Shown in pieces: positions 1-11,562 of a DNA stretch of 64,000 bases. Position 1 is the first letter of the stretch. Each line of letters opens with the position of its first letter. The notes beneath the pieces are model-generated. The model ran no database searches and was not told where the DNA came from. It saw only the letters and a program-made list of their open reading frames with translations. The translations under genes and the position numbers were made by a program. The stretch covers positions 9,666,496 to 9,730,495 of the forward strand of contig OW285193.1 in the NCBI GenBank assembly GCA_935421135.1, written 5' to 3'. This DNA is from Bugulina stolonifera (Eukaryota; Bryozoa; Gymnolaemata; Cheilostomatida; Bugulidae).

Positions 1-249
1 CTCCCTCATTAGTCTCTAACCATGGAAACAGTTCAACTTAAAGGCTAATAAGAATTACATTGGCACATAAATATTGTTCTTTTATCTTGCAGCAGTAATA
101 TTTGTCCAATTTACTAACATAGAATTACATGTACATGTATATGTCTAAGTGAGCTGCATCAGCAATAATCAATTTAAATTGGTGTAATTGAACCTCATCG
201 TTTTGTTCCCTATAATTGCAATCAACATCAACTGCTTTTTCATTTGCAG

Positions 250-992
250 CTTCTCTTTCTATCTTTCTGCCGAGGAAATATTAGAGCCCAATATAACAGA
301 GCACCAAATAACTTTGAGTCCAGTCCACAGTTTCCATGGCCAGAGAATGAGATAGGTATGACTCTCCAGCCAATCAGACAATGGCTACCAGTAGAAGTCA
401 GAAACAAGGAATGGAGGAGAAACAAGTTCCCTCATTTAAATGTCCCAGTTGATTGCTATGTCTGTTTTTCAACTTTACCAGATAGCAAGTGAGTAACCCT
501 TATTGGTACTTCTTGCAAAGATGGGTTGTTGAACTAGTTCAAACATTGATAAAAGTTAATCTATATCAATCACAGACATTATTAGATCGATAGCAATAAC
601 CTGGTTGCCTCTCTGAGCTTCGTGATCACATCATGCACGTTGATTTCATGCATGCTACATTACATCAAAATAAATTTTTCAGGTCAAAGCAAGGTCTCAT
701 GTTTGAGATGCTAGCCAGTCACCTGACCAGGATGGAAAATCCCAAAGTTCTCAGCAAAGTTTGTTCCCAAACAGAAAGCGGTGAATGTATAAATCCACCG
801 TCAACTGACACTAATACTCAGGATGGTACTTCACAACTAGCAGGCAGAAAAATTCCAACGACTAGATTAGAGTTGGTTACACTCCTCACAGAATTAGCAG
901 GGATAGTTAGAGAGAAGTCCAGGTCTACACAATACCTAAACATCTGTTATTCGGTCAATAGAAAAAGTAGACAAGTGCATGTTCACATTTAG
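250..992 (+). CDS. 3' terminal two exons of an unrecognised spliced gene
   Basis: Two plus-strand exons join in frame. The first runs 250-488, after a TTTGCAG acceptor and before a GTGAGT donor (phase 2). The second runs 683-992, after a pyrimidine-rich TTTTTCAG and ending in TAG. Exon lengths of 239 and 310 nt keep phase exactly, so the pair is very likely real. The joined 182 residues contain an aromatic, Pro-rich stretch (FPWPENEIG, RQWLPVEVRNKEWRR), a Cys pair (DCYVCF), a Ser/Thr-rich hydrophilic linker and a possible helix (LELVTLLTELAGIVRE) before the C-terminus. There is no membrane segment. I do not recognise the family. The 5' exons lie left of the window, so function cannot be inferred. 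The next gene, a lectin copy, is on the opposite strand. Confidence 0.55.
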
Positions 993-1843
993 CGGACTTT
1001 CACTTTGACATGTCTTTGTCATATATTGGGTTGAGGTCGAATTAACTAAAATTTTTGGATTGATATATATGTACATTAGATTATCATAATCATAATTATA
1101 TTATCTATATTGGTGACATAGTTATTCTACTAAAGCAACATGGCTAAACCAGACACAAAGTGAATATACATTGTAAGTATTATGCTACATAGTACTAGTG
1201 AATTATTAGATACACCTTCATGTGTCACAGCTAATCTGAAATCATAAATTATACACGAGGACTAAAACTTATCATCATGATATTTCGGATGTATATTTGC
1301 TGACCACCCAGGCTTATCTGTAGAGCTTTTCGTGAAGACTCTAGAGGTTGCGATTCTATTAGTTTTAGCAGAGAGAGTGGAAATTCACTGATCTTACTTT
1401 ATTGTAATCGTTTGACAGTGAAACATATAACATCTATAACATGTAGGTGATTATACACAACATAATATATGATAAACAACTTTACATTTTACTCCATGTG
1501 ATTTTGCATAAAACTCTATAACAGTGATAAATAAAATACATGAGGATCCTGCTAGGTAGAGCATTGACTTTGGATTAAAATATTGATATAAAAAAAAACA
1601 ACAACTCCAATATTGACGGTCCTAGACTGGAAGTGATTGCTTGAGACCATCAGGCTACCTGCCCCAAGGAGAGCGAGCACACTCACAGCTAGACCACAAC
1701 CACCCAGACAATAATAGGCAAAAATATGCAGCCAACCAAAGCAGCAGCCAGCAGCATTGGTTAAACTGCACAAGTCCCTCTAAATTATCCATGTAATGAT
1801 AAATAACATGTGTATTTATGGTAACTTATTATATAGGATAAAT
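993..1843. other. intergenic DNA, no gene seen
   Basis: AT-rich spacer between the unrecognised plus-strand gene and the broken lectin copy. It has AATAAA-like words near 1530. A slightly GC-richer patch at 1640-1760 is open on the minus strand but has no splice or domain support. Confidence 0.5.
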
Positions 1844-2797
1844 TTAATAATCTCTCTGGCATAGCGTTGGGCAGCTAAATTCTGCACATGGCTTGGGATA
1901 GTACTTCATGTCACTTTTCACCAGTTTAAGGCACTTAACCTTGGTCTCATCGACAAAGTGGGTCATGTCTACGGGTATACCGTCATCCCACAGCCAATCA
2001 TCTCCAACCTTGGAGCCTTCAAGGATGAACGAGTTGGTAGTGTCTTCTACGTAGAAGTGAGTTTACATTCCATTGTATTTGTGTGTTTGGCACTGTTCTA
2101 ATTCAGCTTTGATAATTTATAATGTTGGATGTTTAATATCCGTACTACGCATGTACATTGAGACGGTTTAACTAGTTAATTATTGCAACAAATCTTTGAC
2201 TATATCAAAGGTAAAATGTTGAATCTCTACAGCATTGTTCTAATTTTAGTATCTCGATCGGTTTGTTTGTTCTCTTTGTTCCTGTACCAGTAATAGGAGT
2301 TATATCTTGACTTGGCTTGACCTAGAAATCTAGTGATTATTGTGAACTATTTACCTCATCGCGCATTCACCACTACGTTGAACAACCAATTCCTGGACAG
2401 TTCTGTTGTTAGCATAGCCAGAGTTCCATCCATATTCTCACAGTTAGTTTGGGCATCATAAGGTGGAAACTTATCTGTCTCAAACAGGAAACATTTCTTA
2501 CTTACTGGGTTCCTGATCCAACCTTCCTCCCGACATTGGGAGATAGCTTAAAGTAATATTAAAAAACAGATAACGGATCAATGTTGCTACTCTATAATAT
2601 GCATAATTATTATGGTTGGAAAACCCAATGAGTTGACTTACCTTGTTCATACACTATGACATCATCATTGGCGGTGCTATCTGTATCAGACTTGTAGATA
2701 GTCTGATATGGCGAGAGATTACACAACCCAGATACAGTATTGAATGTAAATGCCTCACAGCCATCTCCTTTCTGCAGACATCTTTGGGAGCAGAGGG
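1844..2797 (-). pseudogene. PAN-CTLD lectin copy A, truncated and with an in-frame stop
   Basis: Three exon-like blocks match the intact copies: CTLD 3' exon 1844-2046 (stop TAA, acceptor at 2047-2048), CTLD 5' exon about 2356-2545, and the 3' part of the PAN exon about 2643-2797 with a GTAAGT donor. Recognisable pieces are SKVGDDWLWDDG, SKKCFLFE, TNCENMDGTLAML and CEAFTFNTVSGLCNLSPY. Two defects are visible. First, the CTLD 5' exon reads into TGA just before its GTAAAT donor, where the intact copies read Asn-Thr-Pro; no other phase-1 donor is available. Second, homology in the PAN exon stops at about 2797, so the first half of PAN and the signal-peptide exon are missing. A perfect 99-bp palindrome lies about 150 bp beyond the break. 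A shortened expressed protein is possible but unlikely. Confidence 0.8.
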
Positions 2798-2950
2798 GGA
2801 AAAGCAGAGATTTAAAATTTTCAGATTAAACAGATTAGACATAAAGCCTAAATTGAGAATTGTTGCCCTAGCTCCCTCTTGTTGCCTGTACTGCCAGGAG
2901 CCCTTCAAATGTGAGAACTCTGTGCGCACGATGTCTGAAAATGAGCGCCT

Positions 2951-3049
2951 GAGATAACTACGTATCTGTTAACAATTGCAATTAGAATTCTTTCGAAATT
3001 ATTTCGAAAGAATTCTAATTGCAATTGTTAACAGATACGTAGTTATCTC
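2951..3049. repeat. perfect 99-bp palindrome (49-bp arms, 1-nt centre)
   Basis: The left arm 2951-2999 is the exact reverse complement of 3001-3049, with one T at 3000 between them. The arms begin GAGATAACTACGTATCTG and meet at TTTCGAAAT. It sits beside the truncated 5' end of lectin copy A. It could be a short foldback MITE or a scar of inverted duplication. The outer GAGATAACT resembles words found in other MITE-like repeats in this window. Confidence 0.95.
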
Positions 3050-3400
3050 CCCTTAATATTTAAATAAATCTCTTTTTTGCAATTCTTGCTGTGATATTTT
3101 TGAGTTAAAATAATACAATATTAAGACCTTCTTTTTATTTTAACTTAGCTATACTAATTCTCCAGTTTTGTAAGAAAACCTTTCTTGATTATGTAAACCA
3201 GAATCTTGAACACCTTTCTGTTCCAATAAAGACTTCTTTATATTATAGTTAGGAAGAAGAGAAATGGCAAGTGATATTTTTCTTGGGTTTGCTGCACGAT
3301 CTGTATCTGCTTTTAGGGTATAAAATCAAATAATGCCTCAAGGAAAGGTGCTAAATACAATGTAAATGATGGTTTACTTACATTGTTGTCATTTGTGCTT

Positions 3401-3812
3401 ACAATGTCGCACCTCGTAACTTCTGTAACCACTGGCGTTGTAAATAAATATAAATATGTAACCTTGTAACTTCTGTAACCACTGGCGTTGTAAATAAATA
3501 TAAACGTGTAACCTTGTAACTTCTGTAACCACTGGCGTTGTAAATAAATATAAACGTGTAACCTTGTAACTTCTGTAACCACTGGCGTTGTAAATAAATA
3601 TAAATATGTAACTTTGTAACTTCTGTAACTACTGGCGTTGTAAATAAATATAAAGATGTAACCTTGTAACTTCTGTAACCACTGGCGTTGTAAATAAATA
3701 TAAAGATGTAACCTTGTAACTTCTGTAACCACTGTCGTTGTAAATAAATATAAATATGTAACCTTGTAACTTCTGTAACCACTGGCGTTGTAAATAAATA
3801 TAAATATGTAAC
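3401..3812. repeat. 50-bp minisatellite, about 8 copies
   Basis: The block TTCTGTAACCACTGGCG recurs exactly every 50 bp at 3421, 3471, 3521, 3571, 3621, 3671, 3721 and 3771, with a few substitutions between copies. Each unit also holds GTTGTAAATAAATATAAA and a GTAACCTTGTAAC segment. The last unit decays at about 3812. Long minus-strand reading frames across it come from the repeat being stop-free on that strand. They are not genes. Confidence 0.95.
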
Positions 3813-4142
3813 CAATGTAACTAACGTATGAATAAGTATATAATTATAATCTCTTGTAACCATGTAACCAATAATAAATTGAGTTGCTGACGAGGGTAGG
3901 ATATTGACTTGTGCATTTGACACAGCCATGCTGCATGTACACTGCCATTATTTTATAGCACACAATCTTGCAAACAAATTGCTGAAAAATGTTAAATTGT
4001 CCACTCTTGTGCACGCATAGCAGGAGAGTATAACTTCTGAGCAGATTTGATGGGCTGAATAAACAGGCTAGTACTAATTAAATAACACAATAGACAGTAT
4101 AGAGAGATGATAGTGAGACAGACACAGGGTGTATAAACAAGA
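3813..4142. other. spacer, nothing recognised
   Basis: Flank of the minisatellite. AT-rich, with no coding or structured signal seen. Confidence 0.4.
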
Positions 4143-4273
4143 AGTAATTAGTAACAGTAGTGCCAAGTGAAAATAAGGATTAAGGGGACAGCAGTAAATA
4201 AACTGTAGACATATTAAAATATGTCTACAGTCTATACTACCCCTAATTTTCACTTGGCACTATACTAATTACT
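4143..4273. mobile_element. foldback MITE, about 131 bp
   Basis: The ends AGTAATTAGTA and TACTAATTACT are inverted. The following TGCCAAGTGAAAAT has its mirror ATTTTCACTTGGCA, and the centre CTGTAGACATATT pairs with AATATGTCTACAG. The whole element therefore folds into one imperfect hairpin. There is no coding capacity. Confidence 0.8.
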
Positions 4274-6239
4274 ACATATTATATTATAATTATATACCCA
4301 CAGTGACAAGTGTAGACAACGACATAAACGTTACACGTACATATAGACGAATAATGTATACGCTACCATAAAAACGAGAAAATGACAGAAAACCTACAAT
4401 TAAAACGAAAAACAAAATTAAAACTATTAAAACACTAGAACTAAAATTAAACTACAACAATGTGTCGAGTGTAGATAGATGCATGCTACCCAGTAACTCA
4501 TATTAATGTGTACTAAAGAACAAAGATGTATGCATAGGGCGCTACATCCTAGATCAAAAAGACGGAATCTACGACACACAGGGAAGGTTCGCCCACCCTG
4601 AGACACTAATCAAGGCAAGGAGGTTGGTTAATGCTGCTAATAACTGAGCTCATATTTTCCTAGAGATAGATTAGAATATTGATCGACTTTAAATAGTTAC
4701 ATGTACATACATAATAATTTATGTGAAATAATTGTACTCATAATAAACTATTATATCTATAGGTTATCATGTATCGCAAATAATAAATAATTTCTTCTGA
4801 ACTAAGTACTGCATAATTTATGGTTTATATATATTATAAATACAAGACCTACTGTGCTTAAAAAGGATATTGAACTAGCTAAAAAGAAATTATACAAATT
4901 TAAATGGTGTTAATAACTGTCATTAACTTGTCAAAGATTGATCCCATAACATAAAATAATATCATTGTACATGAGTTCAACCTGTTGGTTTTGAAAGAAC
5001 TGAATGATGTAAGAGTCAGGTGTGTTGACTAGATAACACAGTAAAACTGACCAAGTTTAGAGCATGGAATGTAGTTAGCTAACCAGGATAATGCGTACTT
5101 GATTACAGCTTTTGTAAGTCAAGGACCAACATCTGATTATAATAAAACATTGTTATTAATACATTTATAAAAGTATACTGTATTAGATGTGAGAATACTG
5201 ACATCATTCTTCTGGTTTGAATTGCTATTGCATTGCACGACCTAAATGCTCCAAGTCTCAGTTCTTATGGAACCCAACACTGAGCCTTCTAGCCATCACC
5301 AGAAGTTATAAGAGCAGCTGATAGTAAAGAGAGATGTTTGACCCGATTGCCAGTTGAAAGTATACAGAATAGTCTCATAGAGACAAATTCTATTTATAAT
5401 GAATTAGCCTTGCCTCTAGTCTGACATATGTAGATTTGACAGCTTGGGTCAGTCATTGCCGTAAGCCCCATGTACTATATTAAAATAATAAGATACCTAG
5501 ACTAGGAGGGACTACAAGGTGCATCAATCCTCTGACAGCAATGGTATATGTATATCGTATACATATTATATATACTCGTATGTGCCTACTGAATCTTTTC
5601 TTTAGCTTTTAGAATCAGTTAGTTTGTATTGTGTTGTATGTCTGCGAGTCGCTGCTAGCTCACAACAAATCTAAGCTGAACTGAAGCAGGAAGACCGTCT
5701 GGTACAACCTATACCTTACAATGCTGTAGTTTCAACCAAGGTAGGAAAAATATTCTTAGATATAGTACATGCACATGTAAGTGCTATTAAAATTGTGGGC
5801 AACACCTAACAAGCGTGCTATACCATTGGTTGTTGAATCTAAAAGGAAATTATAACCATCTCCTCTCATTACATAAGATTGATTCTAATATAAAGTAGAG
5901 CTTAGTCAATAATAGCCAATCATCCATACTAGTATATTATGAATAGGCACGCTGAAAATATAATTTAAGTGTAATTAATTTTTTCTACAGTTTTATTGCA
6001 ATTATTCAACTCTACTCACATTGATCAATTTTCTATTGAAAATAATATAATCTTATTATTTCTAACTAATACAGGCAAATAACTGCAACGCAATTTATTC
6101 ATGTATAATTGACTATCGATCCGCAATCCCAAAAATCCATCAGCTAAATATTAGTTAACTGAACTTCTAGTATACCTTTTCAAGCATAGTATTTTAATTT
6201 AAAAGAGTACTAGTGCTTGTATATTACCATATTATCCTC
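4274..6239. other. intergenic DNA, no gene seen
   Basis: AT-rich, with an A-rich low-complexity patch at about 4370-4460 and an alternating AT palindrome-like patch near 5545-5580. No supported gene. Confidence 0.4.
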
Positions 6240-6490
6240 TTGGTACGATGGGTCACCCTGTGTAGTGTTGAGGTAAAGGTTCTTACCTTGTGTTAGTTAC
6301 TTGTTTCTGGTTTTACGCGTCCACCTTGTTCCTCGTCTTGATCATCAGTCTCTTCTCCTATCTCCCGCGATTCTCGTTCGCCTTCTCCCGGAGTTCTCCC
6401 CTCTCGTTATGTCACGAGTACATAACTCCCTATCTCTCACCCTGTACTGGGGCCAGCCAAGCAGAGGCCATATAACCAAAACATGAGCCA
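6240..6490. other. GC-richer unassigned patch
   Basis: A roughly 250-bp pyrimidine-rich block stands out from its AT-rich surroundings (TCTCCTATCTCCCGCGATTC and similar). It is open in two plus-strand frames, but neither has convincing splice sites or a recognisable domain. It may be a solo LTR or old transposon fragment. Confidence 0.3.
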
Positions 6491-6948
6491 CTTCAATGCG
6501 TTGAGATTAGTGTTTTGCCATAAAACAGGCTGTTCATCTCAGCGCCATTACAAATAATAAACCTTGAAACATGCATCATACAACTTTGGACAAGGATGAC
6601 TGAGATTAACAAACGTAATGATCATACATGTATAAGGCAGACTCTGGTGGAAATGGTTGGTATCTAGTTCATTATGGCAACCTGTGGAGATCAATACAGC
6701 TCATAAGAGACTACGCTAAAGTATAACTGTGCTCCAATACAGGTGTAATGTAAATTTAGCAAATTGACATTGCAACATGGTTCTATGTATGTAAATATTA
6801 TTAGAGAAATAACTGGTTTTGGATAAATAGAAATTCATCTCGGGTAAATGAAACAGCATTTAACAACTTTTTGGAGCACCCAGCTTTCATCTAGATTGAC
6901 CTTTGTCATGACCCCTGTCTTCTAACTTTATCAGGTGGCATTGGAACT

Positions 6949-7256
6949 ACATTAGAACTACGTTAGAACTACGTTAGAACTACGTTAGAACTACGTTAGA
7001 ACTACGTTAGAACTACATTAGAACTACGTTAGAACTACGTTAGAACTACGTTAGAACTGCGTTAGAACTGCGTTAGAACTGCGTTAGAACTGCGTTAGAA
7101 CTGCGTTAGAACTGCGTTAGAACTGCGTTAGAACTGCGTTAGAACTGCGTTAGAACTGCGTTAGAACTGCGTTAGAACTGCGTTAGAACTGCGTTAGAAC
7201 TGCGTTAGAACTGCGTTAGAACTGCGTTAGAGCTGCGTTAGAACTGCGTTAGAACT
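6949..7256. repeat. 11-bp minisatellite, about 28 copies with a variant switch
   Basis: Head-to-tail units of 11 bp. The first ten or so are mainly GTTAGAACTAC (two with ATTAG). From about 7050 all are GTTAGAACTGC, apart from one GAGCTGC. The change of the tenth base is nearly a clean boundary, as expected when one variant was amplified as a block. Confidence 0.95.
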
Positions 7257-8280
7257 GGGTTGTGTCAGTGTAGAATGACAGAGAGCAAAAAGAATAAAAG
7301 AATGACCAAAAAGAAGAAACATATCTCCTACTATACCAGTGAGAAAGACAGGAATAGACTACAACAGAGGGACCAGAAAGACATTTATTAAATAGGGTTT
7401 AGGGGACATATACATGTAGCTAAAAATTGAGTTTAAATGATTGTGTATTTATTAATTAGTATAAAAAGATGAAAGTTTTTTGGAAGGAATATTATTTAGT
7501 GTAAATTTATGCAGAAGGTTTAATAGGGTTGATTTGCCAAAATTAGTTCTGTATAAAGGTTTGACTATGAAGCAGTTCTTTCAGAAAGTGCGTTGATGTT
7601 TGTTTGATTTTTGTACAAGACGTAAGATATGCTTTGAGGCTTTGTCTTTTGATGATTTTATATGTGTGAATTTGTGAAAAAGAAAGTCTTTGGCTGTGTA
7701 GTGTTGGCAAGTTTAATAACAGTAAATGCATTGTACTCACACAAATAAAATCAGCTAAGCCAATATACAGATCACAGTGTTGACAAATTCAAGTATAGGA
7801 GGAATCAGCCCTAAAAATAATGCTGTTTACATCAAAAACAATCATAGATAACAAAGCAATTAACACGGACCAATGAAAGCGTAATGAAGACCAACAAGAT
7901 GGCTGACAGCATGTTACAGAGAATAGACAAATTGCTTGAAGTGACCGTTAGGTTCACCATAATTGAAGATGATATAAAAGTTAAAAGTCAGCATAAGAGT
8001 TAACTGTTAATACCTACAATGTCAAACTGTTCATATTTAGTGACTGGAAAGCTACGTTTTATATAAGAAAACGATTAATAAAACTAATCATCAGTTGGTT
8101 CCAAAAGTACAATACGTATGTATAAGAATTCACTAAAAATACCACACTATTACAGTATTACTATGATTATATATACATGTCATGTATAATACTTTAATAT
8201 AATAATATAATGGCTGAGTCCGCACACTCATCAGTACAATGAGAAAACCATGGGGTCTCTTCCTATTACATGGAATGAAT
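7257..8280. other. intergenic DNA downstream of lectin copy B
   Basis: AT-rich spacer with no supported exon. Short minus-strand reading frames at 7540-7740 and 8133-8336 show no domain or splice support. Confidence 0.4.
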
Positions 8281-9621
8281 TTAATAGACTCTCTGGCATA
8301 CAGATTGCTTTCCATAAGATCCACATGTCTTGGCATAGTAATTCATATCACTTCTCGCTAGTTTGAGACACTTGCCCTGAGTTCCATCAACAAAGTGGGT
8401 CATGTTTACGGGTGTACCATCATCCCACAGCCAATCATCTCCAACCTTAGAAGCTCCAAGGATGAACTCCCCCGTGGAGTAAAAAACTATGTAAGAATCA
8501 GTATACATTCAGTTTAAAGTAACCAATTGATCAAATACTTCATTAGGACTTATGTAGTGTGCCGTTTTAATTAAACTCTGATCACTAAAATATTCAAATT
8601 TTGACATTTCAGTATATTTACTCTTTACATTCCTATACTAGTCATACCACTGAACAAGTCAGGACATGTCTAGTAGCTTAGTAGTTTTATTTTTGTAAAC
8701 TATGTACCTGGTGTGTTTACCAGATAGTTGATAAACCAATTCCTTGAGAGTTCTGTTGTTAGCATAGCCAGAGTTCCACCCATATTCTCACAGTTAGTTT
8801 GGGCATCTTCAGGCACATAAACCTCACTCTCAAACAGGAAACATTTCTTACTCACTGGGTTCCTTATCCAATCTTCCTCCCAGCATTGAGAAACGACTTC
8901 AAAAATATTAAAGAACAGAATGTTAATAAATTCTAATGTGTATACATAAGTTTTGAGCTCTCCTACAGGTTGCATATCTACCATATCCACCATATCATCA
9001 GTGCTGGCAACAAAGCCTCTAGTGATATCTACATACAGCACCAGTTTTGCAAAATTAAAGTAGAACATATATTATGTGTTGGGTTGCGAAACCCAATGGG
9101 TAAACTTACTTTGTTCATACATGATAACATCATCATTGGCAGTACTATATGCATCAGGGCTGTAGACAGTCTGAGAAGGCGAGAGGTTACATAACCCAGA
9201 TACAGTGTTGAAGGTAAATGCCTCACAGTCAACTCCTTTCTCTACACAGCTGTGAGAGCATATCATCAATCTGCTTGTAATGAATGACTCTGAGATCGAA
9301 GGAAGAGATCTTCCTTTCACGCTTGTGAATTTTTTTTCCCATTGACGTCCGTCAACCTTATCAGAATATAAATTATATATTATGTTACAACAATTATGCC
9401 GAGTATTAGAAAAAATTTAGACCAATTCATGAGGAACGTTTAGAATTACATGCAACATTATATTACTTCCACATCCTATTCTAGTTAAATTTAAATGTAC
9501 ATGTATATTTATTTAAATAATCATATCTCTTGCACAGTTGGATTATGTAAATACAATCATCTATATATCTTACCATGAGAGCAAGCATTGCCAGAAAGAT
9601 AGTGAAGCTCACTAACTCCAT
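8281..9621 (-). CDS. secreted PAN/apple plus C-type-lectin-like protein, copy B
   Basis: Four minus-strand exons, all with GT-AG borders: 9574-9621 (ATG, signal peptide, 48 nt), 9110-9356 (247 nt), 8708-8896 (189 nt) and 8281-8486 (206 nt with TAA). They join in phase to 229 residues. Residues 1-16 are a hydrophobic signal sequence (MELVSFTIFLAMLALM). The second exon encodes a PAN/apple-like module with CSHSCVEKGVDCEAFTFN and GLCNLS, as expected of Cys-paired PAN domains. The last two exons encode a C-type-lectin-like domain: KKCFLFE, NCENMGGTLAMLTT, then GASKVGDDWLWDDG and CQRVY. The usual EPN/QPD and WND calcium-site motifs are absent, so classical Ca-dependent sugar binding is doubtful. 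It was probably an extracellular recognition protein; the ligand is unknown. Paralogues C and D share the same exon structure. Confidence 0.88.
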
Positions 9622-9654
9622 TTCAGCACAGACTTACTAAGACTACAGAGAATC

Positions 9655-9675
9655 TGATGTATATAATTAATAAGA
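9655..9675 (-). promoter_or_regulatory. possible TATA-type element of lectin copy B
   Basis: A TATATA-containing stretch lies about 40-50 bp upstream of the copy B start codon, read on the minus strand. Position only; AT-rich background makes chance likely. Confidence 0.2.
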
Positions 9676-10754
9676 AATCAGTTTCCTGAAAAAATACTGA
9701 ACTAGTTGGAGAGAGCTGAGTTGAGTTAGTGTTGTTGATTACTAATGTCGTATTTTACTTGATAATTATTTACAATGAAATCAATTTTATGTAGTCACGT
9801 GGTAGATTAATAGCAGATGTCTGCGTGGAAGGGTTAAAGGTTATCAATCCTGTTCACATAAACCAATAATAAATCTCATTTGTTAATATAAGTATGACAG
9901 ATATGTGCAACTCATTTTTGGAGTTGTCTTCTTTCCTCGTGCTTCTTGGTTGAAATACTGTAATGTTTTTGGAGTATGCTACATACAGGAGCCGATGGCT
10001 ACAAGTATGTGAAGGGCTTGGAAGGTGGTAGAGGCCGACCAAGTAACCTTCTGCTCATTACATAAAGAGTGAACAGTTATTATATGTGCTCTTATTTGTA
10101 TATTATATCAGACGTAGGCCGATGCCGAGACTCATTGGAGCTCAGGACCGACGTAGGTCATGTAGACTTTATACTCCAGAGGAGTGCAATGAAAGATTAT
10201 GTATTCTAAGATCTTAAGCCCGACGCTAGATTCATATAGAATCCGGGATCGACCTAAGTCTGAGAAGGAGTGTAGAGATGTGCTTAAACGAGGATGGGGA
10301 TGAACTCGAGCCGTATTGGATCTATGGATCCTCCGGTAGAGTTACCCGCCTACAAGAGTAAGCCTCTATAGCAGTGATGCCCAAATAGCGGCCCGCGGGC
10401 CAAATTTGGCCCACCAGCAAATTTAATGTGGCCCACCTTGCATGGTCTATAAAATGGTATTTTTGCCTATTTTGACTTGCGAAAAAAATTAGGCTGGTGT
10501 AGAAAGCTTTAGAAAGAGTATTTCTCTGTAGAGATGACTTGCATTACAGTAGTGCTTCTAAATTATTGTTATAATTGGACTTTCCTTGAATGTGAACCAG
10601 AGCTCCTGGAATTCCCTAGATCTGAAGGACCTTCCCCTAACCACACCATAGCGTTGGCTAATCATGACCAACTTTTCACCAGTGAAAGTGGTGCCAGACT
10701 GTACATCGCTTGCATTTGAAAATTTGTCACTAAGGAGAATGACCAGATCCTGGC

Positions 10755-10840
10755 TGACGATATATGCCTCCACATACCCACATGAGTCAGTATTTTCTAA
10801 TATGAATCACATAAAAAGCAAAACTTAGTCAGCAGCACCG
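10755..10840 (+). pseudogene. hAT transposase C-terminal fragment
   Basis: The reading frame gives the hAT dimerisation-region motif ending in FSNMNHIKSK, then a TAG. Upstream sequence is broken by stops and frame changes. Confidence 0.6.
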
Positions 10841-11080
10841 CCACCAACTACAAGGCTACAGACTACGAGGCCATCATAGCTGAGAAATTCATGCTTCATT
10901 TGTCATATTGGAACGTAGCACATACTTAGACTGAATTTTACAAAGTACTTCTTTGTATACATACATAATTAATAAATACATGTAAATAGTCTACATGACT
11001 TGTATATTCCAAATTAATTATTGCTTGTGTTTAAAGCAAATTTAGTAAAATATAACAATACTATTTAATGATGTATTTTT

Positions 11081-11562
11081 AAGCAAGAAATTTATTTCAT
11101 TTTTGAGCAGTCAGCGACTTGTTTCATATCCATGAAAATACCAGTCCCTGACTATGGTTTGAACCCGGGACCTTTACGCCACCTAATCTAATCGCCTAGC
11201 ACAGTGAAAAGAACAGCTCAGCAACCTTATAAAAGGAAGCTTCACCTGTGAGCAGTAGGCATGCTCTGAGTGAACTGCACAAAAATGGCCAAACTCCTAA
11301 ACATCCTATAAAGTGCAAGGTGGCCATAATAGGGGGGGTGCCTTGTGTGCAGTTCGCTCAGAGCATGTCTACGGTTCACTGGTGATGCTTCCTTTTATAA
11401 GGTTGCTAAGCTGGTGTAGTGGTAGCATGTTCTGTTCACTGTGCTAGGCGATTAGATTAGGTGGCGTAGAGGTCCCGGGTTCAAACCTCAGTCAGGGACT
11501 GGTATTTTCATGGATTTGAAACAAGTCCCTGGCTGCTCAAAAATGAAATAAATTCCTTCCTT
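11081..11562. mobile_element. long foldback made of two inverted tRNA-type SINEs
   Basis: The left arm about 11081-11287 and right arm about 11346-11562 are inverted copies. Both contain TTATAAAAGGAAGC or its complement, CTAGGCGATTAGATTAGGTGGCGTA and TCCCGGGTTCAAACC, a pol III B-box-like element. The right arm has the A-box-like TGGTGTAGTGGTAGCATG. The left arm lacks about 19 nt there. The arms end in ATGAAATAAATT. Confidence 0.85.

Noticed and set aside
3313..3929. Minus-strand frames of 139 and 176 codons
   Set aside because: They are stop-free readings of the 50-bp minisatellite in different phases, with no independent coding signal.
6949..7256. CRISPR-like regular repeats
   Set aside because: There are no spacers and the unit is 11 bp head to tail. 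This is a eukaryotic minisatellite. The same applies to the 50-bp and 12-bp arrays.
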